From Stenotrophomonas beteli (lineage in GTDB: Bacteria; Pseudomonadota; Gammaproteobacteria; Xanthomonadales; Xanthomonadaceae), in assembly GCF_001431665.1 (NCBI RefSeq), contig NZ_LLXV01000048.1, forward strand, positions 1 to 64,000: a stretch of DNA of 64,000 nucleotides, read 5' to 3'. Both the position numbers and the translations under genes were made by a program. Under the pieces are notes generated by a model. It did not search any database, was not told where the DNA came from, and saw nothing but the letters and a program-made list of their open reading frames with translations. Of the stretch, positions 1 to 8,882 are shown in pieces (the first letter of the stretch is position 1; every line of letters starts with the position of its first letter).

Positions 1-77
1 GGACACTCCCGCAACCGGACCCACCCCGCCATCGACAGATTTCCGCGATCTGTCGGAATGGCATGGCGTGCTCTTGG

Positions 78-124
78 TGGGTGTCGACCTTGGTCGGCAC
101 GCAGGTCCACGCCATGCGTGGATG
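78..124. repeat. Paired short palindromes (SMAG/REP-like)
   Basis: Two adjacent hairpins are visible: a GTCGACC/GGTCGGC arm pair, then TCCACGC/GCGTGGA. The same two-hairpin unit occurs at 56317-56363 with GTAG at the junction, so this copy looks like a slightly decayed member. Confidence 0.7.
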
Positions 125-215
125 TTCTTCGATCAATTGTCGAAATATTCGATTTCGATCGAGTTTCATCCGCGCGTGGCGTGGGTCTACCAGACGCTAG
201 GAACCTGTCAGAGGT

Positions 216-390
216 GGGGCGGTGTCGGAGTGCGGGGTGCCAGCCGCATGGGTCCGAGGCATGCCTCGGGCGGGTTGGGCAGGACGCCCAACCCCGGTCT
301 TGCCGTGTGCGCAGGAAAGCGCACACGAGCATGCGGCTGCCAAGCCTACAGGGACGTACTTGCGGCGTCCCCGCACTCCGGCACCGCCCC
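216..390 (-). repeat. Nested-palindrome element, copy 1
   Basis: The outer arms are 22 nt (216-237 and 369-390) with one mismatch. Inside are a CAGCCGCATG/CATGCGGCTG stem and three further hairpins with arms GGGTTGGGC, GTGTGCGC and CCGAGGCA. On the minus strand, 341-367 reads as the conserved core CGCCGCAAGTACGTCCCTGT, shared with the elements at 56172-56269 and 56439-56542. I know of no name for this family. The many stacked stems suggest a structured RNA or a mobile palindromic unit. Confidence 0.7.
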
Positions 391-431
391 GCCCAACCAC
401 GGAATGCACGCTGTTGCCGTTGCTGTTGAAG

Positions 432-455
432 TTGCCGGCCAGCGGCCGGCACTAC
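432..455 (-). repeat. SMAG/REP palindrome (GTAG type)
   Basis: A GCCGGCC/GGCCGGC palindrome ending in CTAC, which is GTAG on the minus strand. This is the most common repeat subtype in the window. Confidence 0.85.
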
Positions 456-459
456 CACG

Positions 460-491
460 GGTGCAGGGCGCAGCCCTGCCAAGAACCCTAC
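460..491 (-). repeat. GTAG + GCAGGGC/GCCCTGC palindrome
   Basis: Perfect 7-bp arms (463-469 and 473-479) sit next to CTAC at 488-491. The TAG of the minus-strand GTAG is the stop codon of the adjoining opgB-like gene. A second copy of the same GTAG plus palindrome design is at 56097-56130, again at a gene's stop codon. Confidence 0.7.
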
Positions 492-2593
492 CCCCGCGGC
501 CGGCTGCGGGATGGCACCAGTGCGAACGTATCCACCGCCAGCTTCTCGGCATGGTTCAACCACGCGCGGATCTCCAGATCGTCCACTTCGTGGTCCAGCC
601 CGAAAGACACGTTGATCTTGCCGTCCGCATCGGGCTGCACCCACTGCTGGGCCAGCACCACCTTGCGCTGCGACGACACCGCTTCGATCCAGAAGCCGCG
701 ATCCGGGCGCGTGCTCGCCACCAGCTGCAACATGTACTGGCCGGCACGGGTACGGCGGCCCTTCTGGGTGATCATGTGCGCCTGGCGCACACTCGGTCGC
801 GGTCCCTGGAACGCATCCAGCGGCGCATCCACGGCGATGCCGCCACGCAGGTCATTGTCGCGGTACAGCTTGATGCCGTTATCGCGGTTGACCAGCAGCG
901 CGCACCAGTCGCCGTCGGCCGAGCCATCCTCGAATGCGGTACAGCGATCGACATAGGCCAGAGTGTTGTCCGGGTCGGCATCATCGAACTGGCGCGAGGT
1001 GTTCTCCAGGTACACCGACTTCAGGCCCCAGTTCTTGTCGTACTCGAGCAGCACCGGCGGCTGCACCTGCTGCAGGCCGACCAGCACCTGGTCGTCGCCG
1101 TTGATCTTCAGTTCGCGGGTGGGTTCGCCCAACCACAGCGAGCGGGCGAAGGCGAGGTACTGCGGGTAATCGCGGCCGCCCTCGCGGCGGGTGGCCACGC
1201 TGGCGCTGGGCGCGCGTTGCGGGTCGATCAGCGACCGGCCAAAGCCCATGGTCTTCAGATTCGGGTCCAGCAGGCTGAGCAGGGTGGCGCCGGAATCCAG
1301 CGTGGTGCCGGCGTCGCTGGCCAGCTGGCGTGGCGCAATGCCCTCGCCGAGGAACAGCAGCAGGTTCTCGCGCTTCTGCCGGGTCAGGATGTGGCTCAGA
1401 TCGTTGGGCATGGCCAGATGATCGGATGCGATCACGATCAGCGTGTCCTTGCCGTACGGGCTGGCCTGGATGCGCTGCACCAGTTGCGAGATCAGCCGAT
1501 CGCTGCACTTCAGCGCGTTGAGCATGTTGATGTTGCCGTACGGGCCCTGGTAACGCTGGCCCTTGCAGGCCACCGGCAGGTGCCCGGCCGGGTGGTGCGT
1601 GTCCATGGTCAGCGTCGTCAGCATGAATGGCGCACCCTCGCGCGACAGCTGTTCAAAGCGCTGGTAGGCGGTATCCAGCAGCACGTCGTCGTGCACGCCC
1701 CACGGCGAGTAGTGCACCCGGCCGATCTTCTTCTGCTGCTTGAACCAGTCCAGGTCGTGTACTTCGTCGAAACCGTGGCTGGCCAGGAACTGGCCCTTGC
1801 CGGCGAAGCGCCCGTTGGCACCGCCGAGGTAGTGGTTGGTATAGCCCTGCTGCTTCAGGTAGTCGCCCAGGCACACCGCCTTGGGCAGGAAGCTGCCCAT
1901 GCGGTCCATGCTGTTCTCATCGCCCTGCGAGGTGGTCAACGGCACGCCGCACATCGACGAGACCAGGCCAGCGATGGTCCAGCCGCTGCCTTCGGCCGAG
2001 GCCAGCCCACGAACATCCAGCGATCTGGCGGCGAGGCGGTTGAGGTCGGGCATCAGGCCGGGAAACACCGCCTCGTCCAGGTAGGTGCGTTCGAGGCTTT
2101 CTCCGTAGATCCAGACGATGTTGCGCGGGCGTTGCAGCGGCTGCGTCGGCACCTGGTATTCAGGGGCGATACGGGCGAAATCGACCGGGCGCAGCTGCTG
2201 GTAGAGACGCTGGCCGTCGCGGGCCAGCGGGCTGATCATGACCGTGGCCAGCCACACTGCGGCGAAACCGGTGAACCACGCACCGCCACGGCCGGGGCGG
2301 CGCCAGCGCTTCACCCGCGTGGCGAACAGCGGCAGCAGCGAGACCAGCGCCAGCACGATGAAGCCGGCGATGTAGCCTTTGAAGTCGGAGACGCCGGCAC
2401 CTTCCATGTCCGCGCCGAGGTGGTACAGGGTGGCGGCATTGAGCCCGTCACCAGAGAGCTTGTCGATCAGCCACCACGCGCTGAGCATGAGCAGCAGCAG
2501 CGAGAGTGCGGCGGCCTTCCACCACACCCACTTTCCGGACGCGAGGAACAACCAGCACAGCAGCAACAACGACAGCAGCAGTATCCAGAGCAT
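488..2593 (-). CDS. opgB: Phosphoglycerol transferase (OpgB/MdoB-like)
   Basis: This is probably the membrane-bound enzyme that moves phosphoglycerol groups from phosphatidylglycerol onto osmoregulated periplasmic glucans. The 701-residue product has hydrophobic helices near 1-20, 26-45, 74-92 and 106-123, then a large periplasmic alkaline-phosphatase/sulfatase-fold domain. The nucleophile-region motif IYGESLERT is near 162-170 and a SDHLAM metal-site motif lies further on. Length matches E. coli OpgB (about 760 aa). The ATG at 2593 is preferred because it begins directly with a membrane helix; an in-frame start further upstream would add about 53 residues unlike the family. The TAG stop belongs to a GTAG repeat. 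Other sulfatase-fold transferases are possible, but the GESLERT context favours OpgB. Confidence 0.85.
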   Translation of the reverse strand: MLWILLLSLLLLCWLFLASGKWVWWKAAALSLLLLMLSAWWLIDKLSGDGLNAATLYHLGADMEGAGVSDFKGYIAGFIVLALVSLLPLFATRVKRWRRPGRGGAWFTGFAAVWLATVMISPLARDGQRLYQQLRPVDFARIAPEYQVPTQPLQRPRNIVWIYGESLERTYLDEAVFPGLMPDLNRLAARSLDVRGLASAEGSGWTIAGLVSSMCGVPLTTSQGDENSMDRMGSFLPKAVCLGDYLKQQGYTNHYLGGANGRFAGKGQFLASHGFDEVHDLDWFKQQKKIGRVHYSPWGVHDDVLLDTAYQRFEQLSREGAPFMLTTLTMDTHHPAGHLPVACKGQRYQGPYGNINMLNALKCSDRLISQLVQRIQASPYGKDTLIVIASDHLAMPNDLSHILTRQKRENLLLFLGEGIAPRQLASDAGTTLDSGATLLSLLDPNLKTMGFGRSLIDPQRAPSASVATRREGGRDYPQYLAFARSLWLGEPTRELKINGDDQVLVGLQQVQPPVLLEYDKNWGLKSVYLENTSRQFDDADPDNTLAYVDRCTAFEDGSADGDWCALLVNRDNGIKLYRDNDLRGGIAVDAPLDAFQGPRPSVRQAHMITQKGRRTRAGQYMLQLVASTRPDRGFWIEAVSSQRKVVLAQQWVQPDADGKINVSFGLDHEVDDLEIRAWLNHAEKLAVDTFALVPSRSRPRG

Positions 2594-2836
2594 AGGCAGC
2601 TTCGGCAGTGACGGGGTGGTGGTGATGGACGTCGTACCGACGCGTGCCCATCCGACCGGCGCTGCCGCAAGCACATGCAGATGACAGGCCGATGACCCGA
2701 TAGTGCATGCACGAACCTGACTGAAATGTTTGTTGAAACAATGCGCGCGCAATGGCGCTCAGAAGGTAAAACGAGCGTGAAATGCTCCGTTGGATTGCAT
2801 TAAAAAACGCATGAATACGGCTGTTTCGCCGATGCG

Positions 2837-4528
2837 CTAGCGGTGCCCGCGCTCCTCGCGTGCACGCGCGCGACGGTCGAACAGCAATGCACTGGTCACG
2901 ATGCCCAGCCCCAGCACCACGCCGATCAGCAGCAGCATCAGCGCGATCAGTGGATAGCCGAACAGATGCCATCCGGTGTCGATCTTCATCATCATCGCGG
3001 CGGCCATGATCAGGGCGGCACTGATGATGCCGGCGGCCACACGGTTGGCGATCTTCTGCAGGTTCTCCATCAGGCGTGATTCTTCCAGCCCGGTCACCTT
3101 CATCTGCAGGCGGTTCTCGGCCAGCAGCGCCATGATGTCCGACAGCTTGCGCGGTCCGTCGCGCAGCAGCTGCTGCAGCTCCATCGCCTCGCTGGCGATG
3201 TTGGCCGCCGACAGTGATTTCTTCAGGCGCGCGCGCATCACGTGCTGCAGCTGGCGCTCGACGATGCGGCGCGTGTCCAGTTCCGGCGCCAGCAGCCGGC
3301 ATACGGTTTCCAGGTTGAGCAGGGCCTTGCCCAGCAGGCTCAGTTCCGGTGGCGTGCGCAGCCCGCAGGCGGTGGCGATGCGCACCATGTCCAGCACCAC
3401 GCGGCCTTCGGAAAAGCTGCCACTGGCCGCATAACGTGCGATCAGCTGGCCGGTTTCGCGCAGGTAGCGCTCTTCGTCGAATGCTTCCAGCCGCGTGCTG
3501 ATGCTGATCAGGTCGTCGGCCACTTCCTCGCCACGGCCATCGACGGCGGCGAACAGGATTTTCAGCAGGCGTTCGCGCAGGCGCGGCGGCATGTGCGCGA
3601 CCATGCCCAGGTCGAAGATCGCCAGGCGCCCGTCGGGCATCACCCGCAGGTTGCCTGGATGCGGATCGGCGTGGATCTCGCCGTGCACGAAGATCTGGTC
3701 CAGGTAGCCACGGATCAGCGCGGCCGCCAGCGGGTCCATCGATTGTTCGGTGCGGCGCACGCCGGGAATGGCATCCACGCGCACGCCGGTGGCCAGCTCC
3801 ATGGTCAGCACGCGCTGGCTGCTGTAGTCCCAGATCGGCTGCGGCACCCACAGCCGCCGGAAGGGCTTGAGGTGGCGCCCGAAGCGCGACAGGTTCTCGG
3901 CCTCGGTATGGTAGTCCAGCTCCTGCATCAGGGTCTTGGCGAACTCGTTGAGCCAGTCGCGCAACCGCACGCGGCGGCCGACCTGGGTCAGGTGATCGGC
4001 GGCCAGCGCAAAGCTGCGCAGCGCTTCCAGGTCCGAGCGCAGCTGCGCGGCCACTTCGGGCTTCTGCACTTTCACTGCCACCTGGCGGCCATCGTGCAGC
4101 ACCGCGCGATGTACCTGCGCGATCGACGCACAACCCAACGGCTCGGGATCGAACGAGGCAAAGAGCTTGTTCACCCCCACCCCCAGCTCCTGCTCGATGA
4201 TGGCGTGGATGCGCTCTACCGGGATCGGCGCCACCTTCTCCTGCATGCGCTCCAGGGCGGTGGCGAACTCCACCGGCACCATGTCCGGGCGGGTGGACAG
4301 CATCTGGCCCAGCTTGACGAAGGTCGGCCCAAGGGCCTCCAGGTCACTAACGAATTGTTCCGGGTTGCCATCGGCGGGCACGTCGGCCTGGTTGCTGGCG
4401 GCGTCCAGGTTCATGCCGGAGAACACGCCCGAATGGCGGTAGCGCAGCAGCAGGCGCAGGATCTGGCTGCGCCGGTTCATGCCTTTGACCAGCGGGGGAT
4501 TGCCATTGGCGGTGGGCGGATTGCTCAA
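2837..4528 (-). CDS. ubiB: UbiB/ABC1 family atypical kinase
   Basis: A 563-residue AarF/ABC1/UbiB protein, a family needed for ubiquinone synthesis through an ATPase-like activity at the inner membrane. Visible signatures are the KLGQ motif after LGPTFV, an alanine-rich nucleotide loop (GCASIAQVH), the invariant lysine in QVAVKVQKP, the HADPHPGNL catalytic loop and the DLGM metal-binding motif. Two hydrophobic segments at the C terminus fit the family's membrane anchor. The TTG at 4528 is chosen because GGGAG lies six bases upstream; the next ATG (4480) has a poorly spaced site. No other ubiquinone genes adjoin it. Some genomes carry several ABC1 paralogues, so the symbol is tentative. Confidence 0.85.
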   Translation of the reverse strand: MSNPPTANGNPPLVKGMNRRSQILRLLLRYRHSGVFSGMNLDAASNQADVPADGNPEQFVSDLEALGPTFVKLGQMLSTRPDMVPVEFATALERMQEKVAPIPVERIHAIIEQELGVGVNKLFASFDPEPLGCASIAQVHRAVLHDGRQVAVKVQKPEVAAQLRSDLEALRSFALAADHLTQVGRRVRLRDWLNEFAKTLMQELDYHTEAENLSRFGRHLKPFRRLWVPQPIWDYSSQRVLTMELATGVRVDAIPGVRRTEQSMDPLAAALIRGYLDQIFVHGEIHADPHPGNLRVMPDGRLAIFDLGMVAHMPPRLRERLLKILFAAVDGRGEEVADDLISISTRLEAFDEERYLRETGQLIARYAASGSFSEGRVVLDMVRIATACGLRTPPELSLLGKALLNLETVCRLLAPELDTRRIVERQLQHVMRARLKKSLSAANIASEAMELQQLLRDGPRKLSDIMALLAENRLQMKVTGLEESRLMENLQKIANRVAAGIISAALIMAAAMMMKIDTGWHLFGYPLIALMLLLIGVVLGLGIVTSALLFDRRARAREERGHR

Positions 4529-4553
4529 GCGGAACTCCCATGCGACGAAGACG

Positions 4554-4583
4554 GGTAGCGCCGGCCGCCGGCCGCTGGCCGGC
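4554..4583 (+). repeat. SMAG/REP-like palindrome
   Basis: GTAGCGCCGGCC followed by GCCGGCC/GGCCGGC arms between divergent genes. It is a divergent member of the GTAG family. Confidence 0.6.
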
Positions 4584-4698
4584 GATGCCCGGGTGTCGCA
4601 GTGTCGCTGGGGGGCGGTGGGCATGCGGTGAACCCCGCAGCTATCGCAGAGGCCGCCGGATCGGTCAGAATCCGCTCATTCCCCTTCTTGGACGCCCC

Positions 4699-5625
4699 AT
4701 GGCCGGTGCCAGCCTGTTTGCCCTGCTCGACGATATCGCCTCCCTGCTCGACGATGTCTCGGTGCTGACCAAGGTCGCCGCGAAGAAGACCGCCGGTGTG
4801 CTGGGCGACGATCTGGCGCTGAACGCGCAGCAGGTCACCGGGGTCAACGCCAACCGCGAACTGCCGGTGGTCTGGGCGGTGGCCAAGGGCTCGCTGGTCA
4901 ACAAGGTCATCCTGGTGCCGGCGGCGCTGGGGATCAGTGCGCTGGAAGCCTGGCTGCACAGCCGCGGCTGGAACGTGCCGCTGATCGTGCCGCTGATGAT
5001 GATCGGCGGTGCCTTCCTGTGCTTCGAGGGCGTGGAGAAGCTGGCGCACCGCTTCCTGCATTCAGCCGACGACGATGCCGAGCGCCAGACCGAACGCCGC
5101 AAGGCGCTGGCCGATGCGCAGGTGGACATGGTGGCCTGGGAGAAGGACAAGGTGAAGGGCGCGATCCGCACCGACTTCATCCTGTCGGCCGAGATCATCG
5201 TGCTGACCCTGGGCGTGGTCGCCACCGCGTCGTTCACCAACCAGGTGGTTACGCTGGCGGTGGTGGCGCTGGCGATGACGGTGTTCGTGTATGGGCTGGT
5301 GGCGGGCATCGTCAAGCTCGACGACGTCGGCCTGTACCTGTCGCGCAAGGGTGGAGCTGTGGCGGCCTTTGGTCGCGGCCTGGTGGCCTCGGCGCCCTGG
5401 CTGATGAAGTTCCTGTCGGTGGCCGGCACCATCGCCATGTTCCTGGTCGGTGGCGGCATTCTGGTGCACAACGTGCCGGCGCTGCACCATGCGGTGCAGG
5501 CGATGGGGGGCGAAGGGTCGTGGGGCTGGCTGATCAGTGCCGCCGCCAACATGGTGGTGGGCATCATCGCCGGTGCCATCGTGCTGGCGGCGGTGACCGG
5601 GTTCCAGAAGCTGCGCGGGAAGTGA
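4699..5625 (+). CDS. DUF808 family inner-membrane protein (YedI-like)
   Basis: A 308-residue protein recognisable as DUF808 from its N-terminal MAGASLFALLDDIASLLDDV and the following LTKVAAKKTAGVLGDDLALN segment. Several long hydrophobic helices follow: about 75-95, 100-115, 160-180, 185-205, 230-255 and 275-305. The function of the family is not established; E. coli YedI is the named relative. The ATG at 4699 is chosen because it begins exactly at the conserved N terminus. The gene is transcribed divergently from the ubiB-like gene. A GTAG repeat pair follows the stop. Confidence 0.85.
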   Translation: MAGASLFALLDDIASLLDDVSVLTKVAAKKTAGVLGDDLALNAQQVTGVNANRELPVVWAVAKGSLVNKVILVPAALGISALEAWLHSRGWNVPLIVPLMMIGGAFLCFEGVEKLAHRFLHSADDDAERQTERRKALADAQVDMVAWEKDKVKGAIRTDFILSAEIIVLTLGVVATASFTNQVVTLAVVALAMTVFVYGLVAGIVKLDDVGLYLSRKGGAVAAFGRGLVASAPWLMKFLSVAGTIAMFLVGGGILVHNVPALHHAVQAMGGEGSWGWLISAAANMVVGIIAGAIVLAAVTGFQKLRGK

Positions 5626-5628
5626 TCT

Positions 5629-5701
5629 GTAGAGCCGAGCCCACGCTCGGCTGCTCTACGGCGCTGCGCGCCGCCGCCCGAGCCTGGGCTCGGGCGCTAC
5701 A
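5629..5701. repeat. Facing pair of GTAG palindromes
   Basis: A GTAGAGCCGAGC/GCTCGGC unit and a GCCCGAGC/GCTCGGGC unit ending in CTAC face each other across a GGCGC/GCGCC spacer. It lies between convergent genes, where such pairs may help end transcription. Confidence 0.85.
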
Positions 5702-5720
5702 GCGTCTGCACGCTGGGTCA

Positions 5721-7259
5721 TCAGCCTGCCTGCACGCGGTTCTTGCCCTGTCGCTTGGCCGCATACAGCGCATCATCGGCGCGCCGCAGCAGCGCGTCGG
5801 CATCGTCGCCGGGCTGCCATTGCGCCAGGCCGGCGCTGAAGTGCACCGGCACGCGCCGGTCCTGCACGGTCAGCACGCGGTGCGCCAGCGAGCGCTGCAG
5901 GCGCAGTACGGTGGCCATGCTGTCGGCCCCCTGGGTTTCCGGCAGCACCAGCACGAACTCATCGCCGCCCAGCCGTGCGATGCCGTCGGTGGCGCGCAGC
6001 AGCAGCTTGCACACGGCCACCAGGTGCTGCAGCAGTGCATCACCGCCGGCATGGCCGTGCGCGTCGTTGGTCTGGTGGAAATCATCCAGATCGATCACCG
6101 CCACGCCCAGCGGTGAGTGGTTGCGCGCGGCCCGCGCCAGTTCGCGTTGCAGCAGCTCTTCCAGGCCACGACGGTTCAGTGCCTGGGTGAGCGGATCAAT
6201 GCGGGCCAGATCGCCGGCCGCGCGCAGTTCCTGCTCCAGCTCGGCGATGCGCTGCTCGGCACGCTCCACCTCCTGCCGCGCGTTGGCCAGGTGATCGCGC
6301 GCCTGTGCCGCTTGCTGCTGCACCTTCCCGGTGTCGCGCATCACGTCCTGCAGCAGCTGGTTGAGGTCGGCGATGCTGCGCGCTTCGCGCAGCTGCAGCG
6401 CATAGCTGCCGATGCGGTCGTGGTACTCACCGGTGCTGGTGGCCATGCCATCCATGCGTTCGATGAACTCGCCCATCAATCCGCGCATGGCCGCTTTCGA
6501 ATCGTCGATGCCCTGGCGCAGGAGCCCCTGCTTGTAGATCACTTCGCGCAGTTCGGCGCGGGTGCGCTCGACCGCTTCAGCTTCCAGCGGCCCATCCAGC
6601 AGCTGGCGCACCGCCGCGATCTGGCCCTGCAGCCAGCTGCGGTCGTCCAGCAGCTCGCTCACGTTTTCCAGCAGCAATGCGAACAGTTCCAGCAACAGTG
6701 CCTGCTGCTCCTGCCAGCTTTCGGCGCGCACACCGACCTGGTGGCCAAGTTCGCGCACGCCCTGTTCGATCGGCTCCAGTGCGGTGCCCGGCTGCCACTG
6801 GCGCAGCCGCGTGGCCAGGGCCTGCGCCTGTTCGCGCAGATCCGGGTCGTGCTGCAGCAGCGCCACCACCGCGCCGCCCAGCAGCAGCCGCAGCTGCTCG
6901 GACAAGCGCAGGCTTTCGGGCTGCCCGTCCGGTGAATGCTGCTCGATGGTGCGGATGTACTTGTCGATCAACTGCCGCATCGCGCGCCCGTAGCGCGGCC
7001 AATCGGCGCTGGCCTGCGCCGACTGCAGGCGGTCGCCCATGTCGCCCAGCTCGCCGGGCAGGGTGGCCATGCCGTTGGCGAACGCGGCCAGCAGCGGTTC
7101 CGGCGCGTCGGCTCCTGCGAACAGCTGCTGCAGCGCCACGCCGCCACCGCCCTGCAGCACCACGCGGTCGCCCAGGCCGTCATCCACCACCGCGCGCACG
7201 CGTGCCGGCGGCCCAAAGGCAGTACCGGGGGCAGGGCGGTGGTCGGGCTGGTCCGTCAT
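5721..7259 (-). CDS. Diguanylate cyclase (GGDEF)
   Basis: A 512-residue soluble protein with a C-terminal GGDEF domain, expected to make cyclic di-GMP from two GTP. The active-site sequence is RLGGDEFVLVLPE. An RATD five residues before GGDEF fits the RxxD inhibitory site, so product inhibition is likely. The domain ends with the usual RADDALYAAK helix. The N-terminal 300 residues are helical with a coiled coil just before the catalytic domain; I do not recognise a sensor family there. No transmembrane segment is evident. Start is the ATG at 7259; a longer reading upstream is not supported. A degenerate GGDEF/EAL receiver protein elsewhere in the window could be part of the same signalling network, but no link is shown. 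Confidence 0.9.
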   Translation of the reverse strand: MTDQPDHRPAPGTAFGPPARVRAVVDDGLGDRVVLQGGGGVALQQLFAGADAPEPLLAAFANGMATLPGELGDMGDRLQSAQASADWPRYGRAMRQLIDKYIRTIEQHSPDGQPESLRLSEQLRLLLGGAVVALLQHDPDLREQAQALATRLRQWQPGTALEPIEQGVRELGHQVGVRAESWQEQQALLLELFALLLENVSELLDDRSWLQGQIAAVRQLLDGPLEAEAVERTRAELREVIYKQGLLRQGIDDSKAAMRGLMGEFIERMDGMATSTGEYHDRIGSYALQLREARSIADLNQLLQDVMRDTGKVQQQAAQARDHLANARQEVERAEQRIAELEQELRAAGDLARIDPLTQALNRRGLEELLQRELARAARNHSPLGVAVIDLDDFHQTNDAHGHAGGDALLQHLVAVCKLLLRATDGIARLGGDEFVLVLPETQGADSMATVLRLQRSLAHRVLTVQDRRVPVHFSAGLAQWQPGDDADALLRRADDALYAAKRQGKNRVQAG

Positions 7260-7364
7260 GGAGCAAATCCTGGGGCTGGCAGGGGCTGGTTCCAGCATAT
7301 CGGCGCGGCCGCCGACGGCTTGAACGGCTAGGATGGGCGACAGGATGCCGCAGTGGAGGTGGTG

Positions 7365-8000
7365 ATGCGCGTGATGTTGCTGGGAGCGACGGGCCTGGTC
7401 GGCGGGCTGACCCTGTCCCGGCTGCTGGACGATCCGCGCTGCAGCGCCGTGGTGGCGCCCACTCGCCGCCCGTTGGGCATGACTCACGGGAAGCTGGAGA
7501 CCCCGGTGCTGGCCTTTGATGCGTTGCCGGCCGCACCGGAGTGGGCGCGCGTGGACGCGGTCATCTGCGCGCTGGGCAGCACCCTGGCCCAGGCCGGCAG
7601 CCGCGAGGCCTTCCATCGCATCGACCATGACTACCCGCTGGCGTTCGCCCGCCTGGCGCAAGCGCAGGGTGCGCAGGTCTATGTGCTGAATTCCGCAGCC
7701 GGCGCCAACCCGCAGTCGTCGATCTTCTACAGCCGGGTGAAGGGCGAGCTGGAGCGTGACCTGCGCGCGCTGGGCTTCAACTCGTTGACCCTGGTCCGCC
7801 CAGGGTTGATCGGTGGCGAGCGCACCGAGGTGCGTCGCGGCGAGCGCTTGGCACTGGCGGTACTCGGCGCGCTGGGGCCGGTACTGCCGCGGGCGTGGCG
7901 GATCAACCCGGCCAGCGAGATCGCCAAGGCGCTGGTCGAGGCCGCGCTGGCCCCGCAGCCGGGTGAGCATGTGGTGGCATCGAGCGCACTGGTCGGCTGA
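7365..8000 (+). CDS. NAD(P)-binding atypical short-chain dehydrogenase
   Basis: A 211-residue Rossmann protein with GATGLVGG at the N terminus, resembling the NAD(P)H-binding/HTATIP2-like group of atypical SDRs. A YSRVKGELE segment replaces the classical YxxxK, and LVRPGLIGG follows. The substrate is unknown. GGAGG at 7355-7359 places the start at the ATG at 7365. Its TGA shares bases with the ATG of the next gene, so the two are probably translated together, which hints that the WYL regulator is co-expressed with it. Oxidoreductase activity is inferred from family only. Confidence 0.8.
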   Translation: MRVMLLGATGLVGGLTLSRLLDDPRCSAVVAPTRRPLGMTHGKLETPVLAFDALPAAPEWARVDAVICALGSTLAQAGSREAFHRIDHDYPLAFARLAQAQGAQVYVLNSAAGANPQSSIFYSRVKGELERDLRALGFNSLTLVRPGLIGGERTEVRRGERLALAVLGALGPVLPRAWRINPASEIAKALVEAALAPQPGEHVVASSALVG

Positions 8001-8707
8001 TGTCACGTGCGCTGCGCCTGACCCAGTTGCTGCAGCTGCTGCGCCGCCATCGACGGCCGGTGGCCGGGCAGGCGTTGGCCGACGCGCTGGGCATCAGCCT
8101 GCGCACGCTGTACCGCGATATCGAGACCCTGCGCGAGCAGGGTGCCGATCTGCGCGGTGAGGCCGGCGTCGGCTACCAGCTGGCGCCGAGCGATACTCTG
8201 CCGCCGATGACCCTGCCACCGGCCGAGATCGATGCACTGGTGCTCGGCCTGCGTTGGGTCGCGGCGCGCACCGAGCCGGCGCTGGCCGAGGCCGCACGTG
8301 ACGCGCTGGCGCGTATCGCCCATGTGCTGCCCGCAGCACGCCGCGAAGCCTTGCGTGACACTGGCCTGCGCGTGGGCCCTTCGCGCACCGCGGCCAAGGT
8401 ACCCCCTGCACGCCTGCAGGCCGTGCGAGAAGCCATGGGTTCGCAGCAGCGCCTGACGTTCGGCTACCAGGATGCGCACGGCCAGCGCAGCGAGCGAATC
8501 GTCTGGCCGTTCGCGCTGGGCTACTTCGATGAGGTGCCGATGCTGGCGGCGTGGTGCGAGAGCCGCGAGGATTTCCGCCATTTCCGGCTGGATCGCATCC
8601 GCCAGGTACGCGCGCTGGAGGATCACTACCTCGTGCCGCGCGCCACCCTGCTGCGGCGCTGGCAGAAGGCCCAGGGCATCGCGCCGGATTGGCTGGATCG
8701 CTCATAA
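8000..8707 (+). CDS. YafY-type HTH/WYL transcriptional regulator
   Basis: A 235-residue regulator. Residues 1-60 form an HTH_11 winged helix with the ALGISLRTLYRDIETLREQG recognition region. The C-terminal half is a WYL-type ligand-sensing domain with the RIVWPFALGYFDEVPMLAAW segment. WYL proteins often bind nucleic-acid-derived or other small ligands; the ligand here is unknown. The start overlaps the stop of the upstream SDR gene (TGATG), so the two form an operon. A GTAG repeat pair follows the stop. Confidence 0.88.
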   Translation: MSRALRLTQLLQLLRRHRRPVAGQALADALGISLRTLYRDIETLREQGADLRGEAGVGYQLAPSDTLPPMTLPPAEIDALVLGLRWVAARTEPALAEAARDALARIAHVLPAARREALRDTGLRVGPSRTAAKVPPARLQAVREAMGSQQRLTFGYQDAHGQRSERIVWPFALGYFDEVPMLAAWCESREDFRHFRLDRIRQVRALEDHYLVPRATLLRRWQKAQGIAPDWLDRS

Positions 8708-8732
8708 CCACAGCAACAGCCGAGAGCGGGGG

Positions 8733-8822
8733 GTAGAGTCGACTGTTAGTCGACTATCGCGCGCAGCGCGGGATTTTAGGCAGGCTGAAGGAAGAGAACA
8801 GTCGACTAACAGTCGACTCTAC
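8733..8822. repeat. Facing GTAG palindromes, GTCGACT subtype
   Basis: GTAGAGTCGACTGTTAGTCG at the left is matched by its reverse complement ending in CTAC at the right, so the whole 90 bp can fold into one long stem. The same subtype recurs at 34536-34624. It lies between genes on the same strand. Confidence 0.9.
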
Positions 8823-8882
8823 TGACAGAATCTGTCAGCAGGGCCGTACCACCATGAGCGCTCCCAACAACGGAGCTTCCCC

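Larger units (their letters stand above)
1..487. other. Intergenic repeat-rich region
   Basis: No convincing gene was seen; the open frames here lack ribosome binding sites and lie over palindromes. From left to right it holds a GTCGACC/GGTCGGC hairpin and a TCCACGC/GCGTGGA hairpin (78-124), a long nested palindrome (216-390), a GTAG-type REP (432-455), and a GCAGGGC/GCCCTGC palindrome (460-491) that reaches the stop codon of the flanking minus-strand gene. The same set of elements recurs near 56.1-56.5 kb. Confidence 0.7.

Noticed and set aside
68..2611. An 847-codon open frame on the plus strand
   Set aside because: It is antisense to the opgB-like gene; the protein is rich in His, Gln and Arg with no family signature, the usual result of reading opposite to a GC-rich gene.
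2448..4133. Long minus-strand open frame bridging the opgB-like and ubiB-like genes
   Set aside because: It overlaps both real genes in another frame and shows no conserved motif.
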